The translations under genes were made by a program, and so were the position numbers. A DNA stretch of 6,067 nucleotides from Proteobacteria bacterium UBA4457. GTDB lineage: Bacteria > Pseudomonadota > Gammaproteobacteria > Ga0077536. Below, in pieces: positions 1 to 6,067 of this stretch. Numbering within the stretch: position 1 is the first letter of the stretch; each line of letters opens with the position of its first letter. The stretch is taken from the NCBI GenBank assembly GCA_002390205.1, contig DGOV01000027.1:1-6067 (forward strand). Reading direction: 5' to 3'. Below the pieces are notes generated by a model that worked only from the letters and a program-made list of their open reading frames with translations, made no database searches and had not been told where the DNA came from.

Positions 1-781
1 GACGTACTCGTTTGAACGCAGGTAGATAACCGTATAACTCTGGGAAACGAGCTTGATCGTTATACCACTCGTTCATGAAAGCTGTACCTTTTACATCATT
101 CGGAGACATAAACCATACAGACTGGTACCGAAGCATCTCTTCTTTCCCAGGGACCATCGATGCGCCGTCGGCTGACATCGGATGCACTAGGCCAGTAGTT
201 TGCTGTTGTGCCCATACGAAGTCGTAGTCGTATTGAACGTTACCTTGCGGATCCAGTGCTTGGCATGGAATCGCAAATGTGTCCTGATCGTGACGACCCC
301 ATGACAGTACAACGTTTGCTTGCACTTCTTCTGGAGTTTGAGGATCAGGAAAAGGGTGTCCGCCAATCCAAGGACTTCCATCATCAGTGTAGACATTCCC
401 ATCAGGACCAAATTTCGCCCGGCCCCAGTTTTTTAAGGTCGCATCTAGATAGTAAGGAGGAAACTGTTGCTCAATTTTTGTTTGAGTAGGCAGGATAGAA
501 AAAGTTCTGTCATCCTGAGAAACCTCTATGTATAGAGCGGGATCGATCAAATCTTGAACGAGCTCTACGTTATCTTTACTAATGATGTCACCAACTTTAA
601 CTTTACCTTTTGTATAGGCTTCGATATCAGTCAGTTCTTCTGGATATGCGTTGTAGTGATCGCCTTCCTTCGCCATAAGTGGGAAGAGTGCGCCTAGGAC
701 ACCAGCTGAACCAGCTCCTTTTGCAGTCTTCTCCATGAAGTGGCGACGGCTGTAATCAAAATCATATTTCTTTATGTGCAT
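1..781 (-). CDS. DUF1329-type exported protein with Tat signal, N-terminal part (3' end outside window)
   Basis: The frame is open from the ATG at 781-779 to the left edge, giving 260 codons with no stop. The N-terminus has a twin-arginine motif, S-R-R-H-F-M at residues 11-16. A weakly hydrophobic Gly/Ala/Leu stretch follows (about 22-37), so export of a folded protein to the periplasm is likely. No clear AxA cleavage site is visible; cleavage after A37 is possible, as is retention as a membrane anchor. The mature part is rich in Trp, Tyr, Pro and Asp. It includes W-I-G-G-H-P-F-P-D-P (about 121-130) and, near the edge, F-P-E-L-Y-G-Y-L-P-A-F-K-R-V-R (246-260). These resemble the G-G-x-P-F-P and Y-x-P-x-x-R-R-V-R segments of DUF1329 proteins, which are usually about 450 aa, so roughly 40% is missing. 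The family has no established reaction; a link to the LolA/LolB-like fold has been proposed. The start is supported by an AGGGG ribosome binding site five bases upstream. The gene lies 310 bases beyond ccmI in the same direction, so it is probably a separate transcription unit. The family call is from memory of motifs, not a search. Confidence 0.7.
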   Translation of the reverse strand, partial: MHIKKYDFDYSRRHFMEKTAKGAGSAGVLGALFPLMAKEGDHYNAYPEELTDIEAYTKGKVKVGDIISKDNVELVQDLIDPALYIEVSQDDRTFSILPTQTKIEQQFPPYYLDATLKNWGRAKFGPDGNVYTDDGSPWIGGHPFPDPQTPEEVQANVVLSWGRHDQDTFAIPCQALDPQGNVQYDYDFVWAQQQTTGLVHPMSADGASMVPGKEEMLRYQSVWFMSPNDVKGTAFMNEWYNDQARFPELYGYLPAFKRVR

Positions 782-786
782 TGTTT

Positions 787-791
787 CCCCT
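787..791 (-). promoter_or_regulatory. Ribosome binding site of the DUF1329-type gene
   Basis: Read on the minus strand this is AGGGG, five bases before the ATG at 781-779. It is among the clearest Shine-Dalgarno sequences in the window and fixes the start so that the twin-arginine motif falls at residues 11-16, where a Tat signal expects it. Confidence 0.7.
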
Positions 792-794
792 GCC

Positions 795-813
795 TTTCGA
801 TTGGGTATCGAAA
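795..813 (-). repeat. Perfect 7-bp inverted repeat in the leader of the DUF1329-type gene
   Basis: The arms TTTCGAT (795-801 on the plus strand) and ATCGAAA (807-813) are perfectly complementary around a 5-base spacer. On the minus strand the repeat ends three bases before the AGGGG ribosome binding site, so in mRNA it could form a small hairpin next to the site, or as DNA it could be a 19-bp operator dyad. No T-run follows on either strand, so it is not an intrinsic terminator. The repeat is seen directly; its function is inferred. Confidence 0.5.
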
Positions 814-964
814 ATAATTCACGAGCTTGGAAGATTGTTCCATGCTCCCTGTTAGTTACACCCTGAACGCACTTGTCCAGAGCAATTTCTAACAACTAAG
901 GTAACCTACTTGCGTCGTCTGTCCAACCTATTTTTATGGAATTATTAACAAGTGATAGGCGGAA

Positions 965-1041
965 GTCGGACTATTGAAGCTGCCGGCAAGATATATGTTA
1001 TATATTACAGTAACTTATGCGAACAACGCAGCTAATCCGAC
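965..1041. repeat. Nested imperfect dyad downstream of ccmI
   Basis: GTCGGA (965-970) is complementary to TCCGAC (1036-1041). Inside it, AGCTGC (978-983) is complementary to GCAGCT (1028-1033), in register. The two 6-bp stems are separated by an asymmetric internal loop of 7 and 2 bases. The enclosed 44 bases can extend the stem further: GCAAG (986-990) against CTTATGC (1014-1020) with a 2-base bulge, then ATATAT (991-996) against ATATAT (1000-1005). No T-run follows on either strand. It lies 51-127 bases after the ccmI stop, so it could be a 3'-end structure of the ccm mRNA, a remnant repeat element, or chance. Confidence 0.35.
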
Positions 1042-1091
1042 CGTAAATAAATTCAGATATATTTTAGACTTAGACTAGAGGTTTATAGTTT

Positions 1092-2273
1092 CTATTCGCT
1101 AATTTCAGCTATTATAATCCTGATTTGACGCTCCTTTGCGATCAAAAATGGTGCGCTATATCCAACCCAGTCCCCCGGTTTGGTTTTGATGCTTCCGGAA
1201 TTAGTTACTCTCGCCTTTATCATCACGGCACCTTTTGCTGTTATCGGAGCACCGCTTCGCATTTCGTTTATGTCCGCTAAGGAGAACTCTATAGGTAATG
1301 TCAGAGCTGGCCGCTTTATCGCCGCAATGGGGATTTTAGAATCTGCAGCCGAATGCACCGTTATATACACCGTAGCATCATTGTGGTTTTTTTCTAACAG
1401 TTCAGGGGAGAGGCTTATTTGAACTAGCGGGTACGCGAGCGGTATTTTCTGTGGAGAGGTTGGTGTATTGTTTTCCAATGATTCAATCAGAGGTAACAGA
1501 TTTTGCGATAAAGGAGACTCGACGGGTAAGTTTTGGCCCGCGCGTAGCAGATATGCTAAAGCTTTGTCAGCCTGCCCCTCTTGGTGGTAGGCGAGACCGC
1601 GCATAGTTAGTGCTAGTGGGTTCCTAGGCTCTGCTGAGATAATCTCATCCAGCATAGCAATAGTCGTTAGCTTGAACACTCCATTATCTTGAGCAATCGA
1701 CGCCTCTATAAAAAGGAGTCTGGCTCGACTAGAGCCGCCATCCAGTTCTACTAATTTTTTTGAAGCGGTGATCGCATCATCAGTCAGCCCTAGCATTAAA
1801 TAGCTTCTTGCTAGGCTTTCCCATGCGTGCTTATTCAGCGGTTCACTAGATGCTTTGGCTTTCAGCCTATTAAGTAATATGGCAGCTGTTGCTGGAGTAG
1901 ACGAGATAGTGGTTCCAGGATTGTTAGACATGAACTGGCCAATATCAGGCGAACCCGTTTTTAGATAGATAGGGATTGCTACTAGAACAGCCAAAAGTAC
2001 CGTAGCTGAAATTTTATATTTCCCTGTGTATGCAGGCATCTCATCAAAAGACGTTTGTCTCTGTAATATCTCCAACGCGACTATTTTCTTAAGTTTTTCA
2101 TGCGCTATTGGTGTTACATCACCGAATTGTAGGTCCTCGTCTAGCTCTTTAAGTCGAAGTATGCCTTCATCAGATAGATCATACTGGTTCTGTATTCTTG
2201 TAAAAAAGAGCGGAGTTAGGATAAAGGCAAGTGTGGCTAACGCGCTTGCTGAAATTAAGAACCAAAATATCAT
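1092..2273 (-). CDS. ccmI: CcmI, apocytochrome c chaperone of the heme ligation complex
   Basis: CcmI is an inner-membrane protein that binds the C-terminus of apocytochrome c and presents it to the CcmF/CcmH synthetase. The 393 residues show the expected layout. There are two membrane segments (about 2-22 and 88-104) with a charged cytoplasmic loop between them containing a leucine-rich, coiled-coil-like part (about 36-72). A periplasmic TPR region follows (about 145-245), with W-E-S-L-A-R-S-Y-L-M-L-G at 151-162 and a second A-x-x-x-R-G-L-A-Y-H-x-x-G repeat at 221-233. A C-terminal beta-rich domain (about 282-390) contains L-S-P-E-L (288-292), D-A-T-V-Y (299-303) and P-G-D-W-V-G (366-371), typical of full-length CcmI proteins. 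Its ATG overlaps the ccmH stop as ATGA (2273-2270). It is a separate gene here, whereas in E. coli the equivalent domain is fused to CcmH. It is the last gene of the operon and ends at a TAG. Confidence 0.93.
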   Translation of the reverse strand: MIFWFLISASALATLAFILTPLFFTRIQNQYDLSDEGILRLKELDEDLQFGDVTPIAHEKLKKIVALEILQRQTSFDEMPAYTGKYKISATVLLAVLVAIPIYLKTGSPDIGQFMSNNPGTTISSTPATAAILLNRLKAKASSEPLNKHAWESLARSYLMLGLTDDAITASKKLVELDGGSSRARLLFIEASIAQDNGVFKLTTIAMLDEIISAEPRNPLALTMRGLAYHQEGQADKALAYLLRAGQNLPVESPLSQNLLPLIESLENNTPTSPQKIPLAYPLVQISLSPELLEKNHNDATVYITVHSAADSKIPIAAIKRPALTLPIEFSLADINEMRSGAPITAKGAVMIKARVTNSGSIKTKPGDWVGYSAPFLIAKERQIRIIIAEISE

Positions 2274-2749
2274 AGCTGTTTACTTCTTTCTTCGAGATGC
2301 TTTACCAATGCCTCTGCATCGTCTTGAGCTGATTGTGGGATCACTACTTCCGAGCGCTCTCCTTGCTTAGCAAGGCGGGAGATGACATACACCCCAATAC
2401 AAATCATTAGTATTGGCAACAGCCAGAGAGGCGCATTTTCGTAGTTTAACTTTGGGTCATAAAGAATAAATTTTCCATATCGAGCAGTTAAAAAGTCCAG
2501 AATTTGATCATCGTCATTGCCGCTCGTGATCATGTCGTAGACTTTTTCCCGAAGGTCTTGTGCAAGCTCCGCGTTTGAATCTGCCAGTGATTGGTTTTGA
2601 CAAACCAAGCATCGGAGCTCTTCCATAAGGGATTGGTATCTCATTTCACGCTGAGGTGTGGTGAATGTATAAGAGTAGTCGGAAGCCAGAATACTTACCG
2701 CCGACAGCGACGCTATCGCTAGCACTGCTATTCTTATTATCTCCATCAT
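2270..2749 (-). CDS. ccmH: CcmH, thiol-reducing subunit of the heme ligation complex
   Basis: CcmH is a periplasmic membrane-anchored thioredox protein. It acts with CcmG to reduce the CXXCH cysteines of apocytochrome c before heme attachment. The 159-residue product has an N-terminal signal (about 3-22) ending in S-I-L-A. The signature L-R-C-L-V-C-Q-N lies at 45-52 (active cysteines C47 and C50), then T-A-R-Y-G-K-F-I-L-Y-D-P at 88-99, also typical of the CcmH/CycL/NrfF family. One membrane anchor (about 107-126) precedes a short charged cytoplasmic tail. NrfF is the main alternative family name, but the position between ccmG and ccmI settles it as CcmH. The start overlaps the ccmG stop as ATGA (2749-2746). 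A second ATG follows immediately at codon 2, so the start could shift by one residue. The ribosome binding site is weak, consistent with translational coupling. Confidence 0.95.
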   Translation of the reverse strand: MMEIIRIAVLAIASLSAVSILASDYSYTFTTPQREMRYQSLMEELRCLVCQNQSLADSNAELAQDLREKVYDMITSGNDDDQILDFLTARYGKFILYDPKLNYENAPLWLLPILMICIGVYVISRLAKQGERSEVVIPQSAQDDAEALVKHLEERSKQL

Positions 2750-3270
2750 TGCTCTGGCCTAGTTAATGATAGTAAGTTGTTTTCAATAACTTCTAAAGTA
2801 AGGGGACCGACATGTTTGTAAAGCACCTGTCCCTTAGGGTCAATGAGAAACGTTTCAGGTACTCCGTAAACGCCAAGATCCATCCCGAGTTCGCCGTCGA
2901 AGTCAACCAGTGTAAAATCATAAGGATCACCTTTCTCTTCTAGCCATCTGAGAGCATCAGCTGACTTGTCTTTGTAATTTATCCCAACTATTTTTAGTGT
3001 TTTTTGTTTGGCTAAGTCGATTATCAAAGAGTGTTCTTCGGCACAAGCTACACACCAAGAAGCCCACACGTTGAGCAGCATGTAGTCTCCTAATAGATCA
3101 TGTTTTTCGACAATGTCCTCCGGATGATGGAGTAGAGAAAGCTCGAACTCAGGAAGAGGCTTGCCGATGAGTGGAGAGGGTATGAGACGTGGGTCTTTGG
3201 TCAGGCCTATGCCAAACAAGGCGACGAGCAAGATAAAAACGGCTATGGGGATTATAGGTTGTGCTTTCAT
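2746..3270 (-). CDS. ccmG: CcmG/DsbE, thiol:disulfide interchange protein
   Basis: CcmG is a membrane-anchored periplasmic thioredoxin-like protein. It takes electrons from DsbD (CcdA in some bacteria) and keeps apocytochrome c and CcmH cysteines reduced. From the ATG at 3270 the product has 174 residues. There is one N-terminal membrane segment (about 5-23), the active site W-A-S-W-C-V-A-C-A-E-E-H at 69-80 (C73 and C76), and the cis-proline loop G-V-Y-G-V-P-E-T-F-L-I-D at 133-144 (P138). The active-site surroundings with two acidic residues after the CXXC are typical of CcmG. A TTG two codons upstream (3276) is a possible alternative start, but the ATG is preferred. Neither has a good ribosome binding site. 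The gene is separated from the ccmF stop by 19 bases, the only non-overlapping junction in the operon; at its other end it overlaps ccmH by four bases. Confidence 0.95.
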   Translation of the reverse strand: MKAQPIIPIAVFILLVALFGIGLTKDPRLIPSPLIGKPLPEFELSLLHHPEDIVEKHDLLGDYMLLNVWASWCVACAEEHSLIIDLAKQKTLKIVGINYKDKSADALRWLEEKGDPYDFTLVDFDGELGMDLGVYGVPETFLIDPKGQVLYKHVGPLTLEVIENNLLSLTRPEQ

Positions 3271-3289
3271 CTTCAAATTTTGTTTAAGT

Positions 3290-5230
3290 CTACGCGGAGG
3301 GGCGGCGGTTTTTGTTAAGTCGTTTGAATCTTAAGTCAGAAGCCGCAATCATACCGCCTGCAGCCATTAAAAAAGCCCCGAACCAGATCCATCGAACAAA
3401 AGGCTTTATATTTAATCTGACCCCCCAATCCTCAGTATCAATTTTTTCCCCCAAGGCAATATATATATCTTTCGTAATTCCGGCACTGATGCCTGCTTCG
3501 GTCATTGTTTGACTGCCAGCATTGTAATTTCGCTTCTGAGGAAATAAAACTGCGATAACTTTTTCATCCTGAGCCACGTTAAAAGTTGCTTCAACGCCTG
3601 AGTAGTTTGGTCCTGTGATTTTATTTATCGAATCAAAGGTGGCTTGATAATTAGAGAATTCTACACTTTCGCCCGGCGACATTCTTACATGCTTCTCAAC
3701 ACTGTATATACTTACCAGTGTTACGCCTATGACCGTTACTGCGAACCCGATGTGTGCCACGCTTTGACCAAGTAATGCTCGCCGAACGGGTGAGATTTTT
3801 GTAGCGTTAGAGAGCTGGAGATAAAGATTCTTTAAGGTGGTTACAATCACCCAGAAAGCCATTAATAATCCTAAAGCAGCTTGTATGGCCCCAGTTCCCT
3901 CGAGCATTGCCCAGGCGCCTATTGCAAGAGTTGTCGCGCAAGCCGCCGGGTACTTGGCTATGGAGAACAGACGCCTAAAACTATCTCTTCTCCAGTGCGC
4001 AGTCTGTCCAAAGCCGATTAGCATTAGCAGCGGAACCATTAGAGGGATAAAGACGCTATTAAAGTAAGGAGCACCCACTGACATTTTTCCAAGCCCCAAT
4101 GCATCAATTAGCAACGGATAGAGTGTTCCGAGTAAAACAGTCGCCGTGGCAACCGACAGAACGATACTGTTCGTCAAAAGAAAAGTCTCCCGTGCAGCTA
4201 ATGAGTCACTTGCAAGAGGGTCGGATTGAGGTTTTTTTGCTGCAAAAACTGCAAGTGCACCTCCAATAACAATAGTTAAGAAGGCTAAAATAAAGACGCC
4301 TCTAGTCGGATCTGTAGCAAAGGCATGGACCGACGTCAGGATTCCAGACCTCACTAGAAATGTACCTATCAGGCTGAGGCCGAATGTTGCAATGGCGAGG
4401 AGAATCGTCCAACTTTTAAAGATATTCCGTTTTTCGGATGCTGCAAGTGAGTGAACAAGGGCTGTTCCCAAAAGCCAAGGCATAAAAGAAGCATTTTCTA
4501 CGGGGTCCCAAAACCACCATCCTCCCCAACCTAGCTCATAATAGGCCCACCAGCTACCAAGACTAATCCCGATAGTGAGAAAAGACCAAGCAACAAGGAC
4601 CCATGGGCGAGTCCAGCGAGCCCATTCAGGATTCACCCCGTCTCCTAGAAGAGCTGCTACGGCTAAGGCAAAAGGCACGGAAAAGCCTACATAGCCGGCA
4701 TATAGCAACGGCGGGTGAATGATCAGTCCTAAATCTTGTAATAATGGATTTAAGTCTAGGCCATTAGCTGGAGACGGAAGGCTTCTCAAGAATGGGTTGG
4801 AGGTGAAGAGCATGAAGATCAAAAATCCAAAACTTATGATGCCAAGAATAGCAAGGACTCGAGCTTTAAATTGCGGCGGCATATCATTATTCGAACAAGT
4901 GAACGCTGCCATCCAAATCGAAAGAATTAATACCCAAAGTAGGAGAGAGCCTTCATGAGCTCCCCAGACAGCCGATATTCTGAAGCCCATAGGAAGAGAA
5001 GAATTTGAGTTAGAAGCGACATAAGTCAGTGAAAAGTCATTCGTTACGAATGCCCAGGTAAGTGCCAGAAATCCCAAAAACACTAATAAGAACTGAGCTC
5101 GAGCCGCAGATTTTGCTATAGCCATAAGGTGGACATTATTTGTTTGCGCACCGATTAGCGGGATGATGGATAGCATTGCTGAGCAGATGAGAGCTAGTAC
5201 AGTAGAGAAATGGCCAAGTTCAACAATCAT
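3290..5230 (-). CDS. ccmF: CcmF, heme lyase/cytochrome c synthetase core subunit
   Basis: CcmF is the large inner-membrane protein that takes heme from holo-CcmE and, with CcmH and CcmI, attaches it to apocytochrome c. The 646 residues match the family length of about 650 and are mostly membrane helices. The WWD heme-handling motif spans about 227-251, with W-W-A-Y-Y-E-L-G-W-G-G-W-W-F-W-D-P-V-E-N at 227-246. The histidines expected to bind the two hemes are present: H172 in I-I-H-P-P-L-L-Y, H260 in L-V-H, H302 in V-H-A-F, and H493 in A-H-I-G. These correspond to H173, H261, H303 and H491 of E. coli CcmF. A soluble periplasmic domain (about 512-605) comes before the last membrane helix (about 612-630). 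The ATG overlaps the ccmE stop as ATGA (5230-5227); the nearest AGGGA (5246-5250) is rather far upstream, so coupling to ccmE translation is likely. NrfE and CcmF paralogues share the motifs, but the operon context supports CcmF. Confidence 0.97.
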   Translation of the reverse strand: MIVELGHFSTVLALICSAMLSIIPLIGAQTNNVHLMAIAKSAARAQFLLVFLGFLALTWAFVTNDFSLTYVASNSNSSLPMGFRISAVWGAHEGSLLLWVLILSIWMAAFTCSNNDMPPQFKARVLAILGIISFGFLIFMLFTSNPFLRSLPSPANGLDLNPLLQDLGLIIHPPLLYAGYVGFSVPFALAVAALLGDGVNPEWARWTRPWVLVAWSFLTIGISLGSWWAYYELGWGGWWFWDPVENASFMPWLLGTALVHSLAASEKRNIFKSWTILLAIATFGLSLIGTFLVRSGILTSVHAFATDPTRGVFILAFLTIVIGGALAVFAAKKPQSDPLASDSLAARETFLLTNSIVLSVATATVLLGTLYPLLIDALGLGKMSVGAPYFNSVFIPLMVPLLMLIGFGQTAHWRRDSFRRLFSIAKYPAACATTLAIGAWAMLEGTGAIQAALGLLMAFWVIVTTLKNLYLQLSNATKISPVRRALLGQSVAHIGFAVTVIGVTLVSIYSVEKHVRMSPGESVEFSNYQATFDSINKITGPNYSGVEATFNVAQDEKVIAVLFPQKRNYNAGSQTMTEAGISAGITKDIYIALGEKIDTEDWGVRLNIKPFVRWIWFGAFLMAAGGMIAASDLRFKRLNKNRRPSA

Positions 5231-5670
5231 TTTGAGTTCTGATATCCCTGCGATTTCTTCAGTGCATCCGCTACTTCCGGTGGCATGTAGTTCTCGTCAT
5301 GTTTCGCCAGCACCTCTGTCGCCATAAACCGACCGTTTGAATCTAGGCTGCCCGAAGCCACTACGCCCTCACCCTCGGCAAACAGGTCGGGTAAAATGCC
5401 TGTGTAGCTCACTTCCACAACGCCATCGTAGTCTGTTACCAAGAACATAGTAGTGAGATCTGTCTCAGAACGTTTTATGCTGCCCTCAACCACCATGCCG
5501 CCCACCCTTATCGCTCTATCGGTAGGCGCTTTACCGGCAGCGACATCAGCGGGGGGATAGAACAGATTTATATTGCCCCGCAACGCATAGCTGACCAACC
5601 CAATGGCGGTGCTGGAAAAGGCAACAATGCAGAGTGCAATAATCAGTCGCTGCTTACGTTTTGGATGCAT
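5227..5670 (-). CDS. ccmE: CcmE, periplasmic heme chaperone
   Basis: CcmE binds heme covalently through a histidine after delivery by CcmC and carries it to CcmF. The product has 147 residues: a short basic N-terminus, one membrane anchor (about 8-29), and a periplasmic OB-fold beta domain. The heme-attachment segment L-A-K-H-D-E-N-Y-M-P-P-E is at 121-132, with H124 and Y128 equivalent to H130 and Y134 of E. coli. This is the histidine-type CcmE, not the cysteine variant found in some archaea and delta-proteobacteria. The start at 5670 is supported by a GGGAG ribosome binding site six bases upstream (inside ccmD). This gives a 17-base overlap with ccmD in another frame. Local GC is about 53%, higher than in ccmF downstream. 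Confidence 0.97.
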   Translation of the reverse strand: MHPKRKQRLIIALCIVAFSSTAIGLVSYALRGNINLFYPPADVAAGKAPTDRAIRVGGMVVEGSIKRSETDLTTMFLVTDYDGVVEVSYTGILPDLFAEGEGVVASGSLDSNGRFMATEVLAKHDENYMPPEVADALKKSQGYQNSK

Positions 5671-5866
5671 GATTTTCTCCCGAGGCTTCAGCTGCTACAG
5701 CACGCCGGCGCTCGTCATTGCGAATCTCTTGGGTGAGATTGCGAGCGCGGACCAAAGGAATAGCTACCAAGGCAATAATCACCAATAGCGTTAGGCTGTA
5801 GGCGCCCCAAACATAGGGGCCGTGCCCATCCATCTGCCAAACTGCAGACCATGTTTGAAAATACAT
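5654..5866 (-). CDS. ccmD: CcmD, small membrane protein for holo-CcmE release
   Basis: CcmD is a small inner-membrane protein associated with the CcmABC complex and needed to release heme-loaded CcmE from CcmC. The 70 residues match the usual length. M-D-G-H-G-P-Y-V-W is at 12-20, the family's conserved M-G-G-H-G-x-Y-V-W stretch with Asp in place of the first Gly. A single membrane helix follows (about 19-38), then a charged, Arg/Glu-rich cytoplasmic tail. The ATG overlaps the ccmC stop as TAATG (sharing base 5866), with GGAG eight bases upstream. The 3' end overlaps ccmE by 17 bases. Such short genes are easily missed; the motif and position make this one secure. Confidence 0.93.
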   Translation of the reverse strand: MYFQTWSAVWQMDGHGPYVWGAYSLTLLVIIALVAIPLVRARNLTQEIRNDERRRAVAAEASGENHASKT

Positions 5867-6067
5867 TACGACAACTCCGATCGCAGCCAGGCAGACTGGC
5901 GATAGGTTATCAGCAACTCGGTCCGCATCCGCAGTAACACCGTCAATGCAAATAGGCCGTAAAAAGCGACAATCATCAGGAGCAAGGGATACAGCATTGA
6001 GGCGTCGATAGCACTTTCCCCCGTAAACTTAATAGAAGCGGGTTGATGCAAGCTGTACCACCAATCG
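5866..6067 (-). CDS. ccmC: CcmC, heme transfer protein, C-terminal part (5' end outside window)
   Basis: CcmC is an inner-membrane protein of the heme-handling family that binds heme at its periplasmic face and passes it to CcmE. Only the last 66 residues are here, in a frame open to the right edge; a TTG at 6051 lies inside the gene and is not its start. The visible part begins D-W-W-Y-S-L-H-Q-P-A-S-I, matching the conserved W-W-x-x-L-H-Q segment. Its histidine corresponds to H184 of E. coli CcmC, a heme ligand. A membrane helix follows (visible residues about 24-43) and a basic cytoplasmic end, with L-L-R-M-R typical of the family. The WWD motif lies beyond the edge. It ends in TAA overlapping the ccmD ATG. 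By usual gene order ccmA and ccmB should lie further upstream. Confidence 0.92.
   Translation of the reverse strand, partial: DWWYSLHQPASIKFTGESAIDASMLYPLLLMIVAFYGLFALTVLLRMRTELLITYRQSAWLRSELS

Larger units (their letters stand above)
782..1091. other. Gap between ccmI and the DUF1329-type gene, no gene seen
   Basis: About 310 bases lie between the ccmI stop and the next start on the same strand. I see no coding frame with recognisable content, no tRNA and no rRNA. The gap contains the leader inverted repeat (795-813) and a nested dyad (965-1041). It also has an A/T-rich part with a tandem TTAGAC duplication at 1064-1075. No GC-rich stem with a T-run, which would mark an intrinsic terminator for the ccm operon, is visible in the minus direction. 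No convincing sigma-70 promoter for the downstream gene was found, although one is expected here. Confidence 0.7.

Noticed and set aside
208..489. Open frame of 93 codons on the plus strand, and a 74-codon minus-strand frame at 187-411
   Set aside because: Both lie within the DUF1329-type gene in other frames. That gene has a better start, a Tat signal and family-like motifs.
898..926. Possible minus-strand promoter, TTGGAC and TACCTT with 17-base spacing
   Set aside because: The spacing is right, but the -10 box matches only three of six consensus bases, so it is not better than chance in this stretch.
980..1010. TGCCGGCA palindrome followed by A/T-rich sequence as an intrinsic terminator
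   Set aside because: The palindrome leaves no loop, and no T-run follows on the minus strand, the direction of ccm transcription.
1180..1422. Plus-strand open frame of 80 codons with a hydrophobic start
   Set aside because: It is antisense to the conserved C-terminal domain of CcmI; the apparent hydrophobicity is a by-product of the complementary codons.
2026..2370. Open frame of 114 codons on the plus strand across the ccmI/ccmH junction
   Set aside because: It lies antisense to two clear ccm genes, shows no recognisable domain, and has the Ser/Cys-rich composition of an antisense shadow.
3312..4958. Three plus-strand open frames of 66-79 codons (3312-3512, 3837-4067, 4719-4958)
   Set aside because: All are antisense to ccmF, whose 646 residues match the family along their length.
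5603..5788. Plus-strand open frame of 61 codons
   Set aside because: It is antisense to the ccmE/ccmD overlap and has no recognisable features.

Overview
This window carries most of a System I cytochrome c maturation (ccm) operon on the minus strand, followed in the same direction by the first 260 codons of a Tat-exported DUF1329-type protein. The gene order ccmC-D-E-F-G-H-I, with ccmH and ccmI as separate genes rather than the E. coli fusion, points to a gammaproteobacterium. My hand counts give about 44-46% GC over much of the window, and a marine-type lineage would fit. The lineage is an inference; no rRNA or other marker gene is present.

Reading along the minus strand from the right edge: the C-terminal 66 residues of CcmC (6067-5866), then CcmD (5866-5654), CcmE (5670-5227), CcmF (5230-3290), CcmG/DsbE (3270-2746), CcmH (2749-2270) and CcmI (2273-1092). 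Every junction overlaps (TAATG, a 17-base overlap, or ATGA) except ccmF-ccmG, which has a 19-base gap. A stretch of about 310 bases without a gene (782-1091) follows ccmI. It holds two inverted-repeat structures but no clear intrinsic terminator or promoter. The DUF1329-type gene then starts at 781 and runs off the left edge.

The ccm products form one pathway. CcmC (with CcmAB, expected beyond the right edge, and CcmD) loads heme onto CcmE. CcmE carries heme covalently on H124 to CcmF. CcmG and CcmH keep the CXXCH cysteines of apocytochrome c reduced, and CcmI holds the apocytochrome so that the CcmF/CcmH/CcmI synthetase can attach heme. All signature residues I could check are intact, so the system looks functional.

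This is mostly an ordinary core-gene region, and I found no sign of a new multi-gene system. The points worth a second look are a GC step at the ccmE/ccmF junction, the Tat signal on the DUF1329-type protein, a perfect 7-bp inverted repeat beside its ribosome binding site, and a nested dyad in the gap after ccmI.
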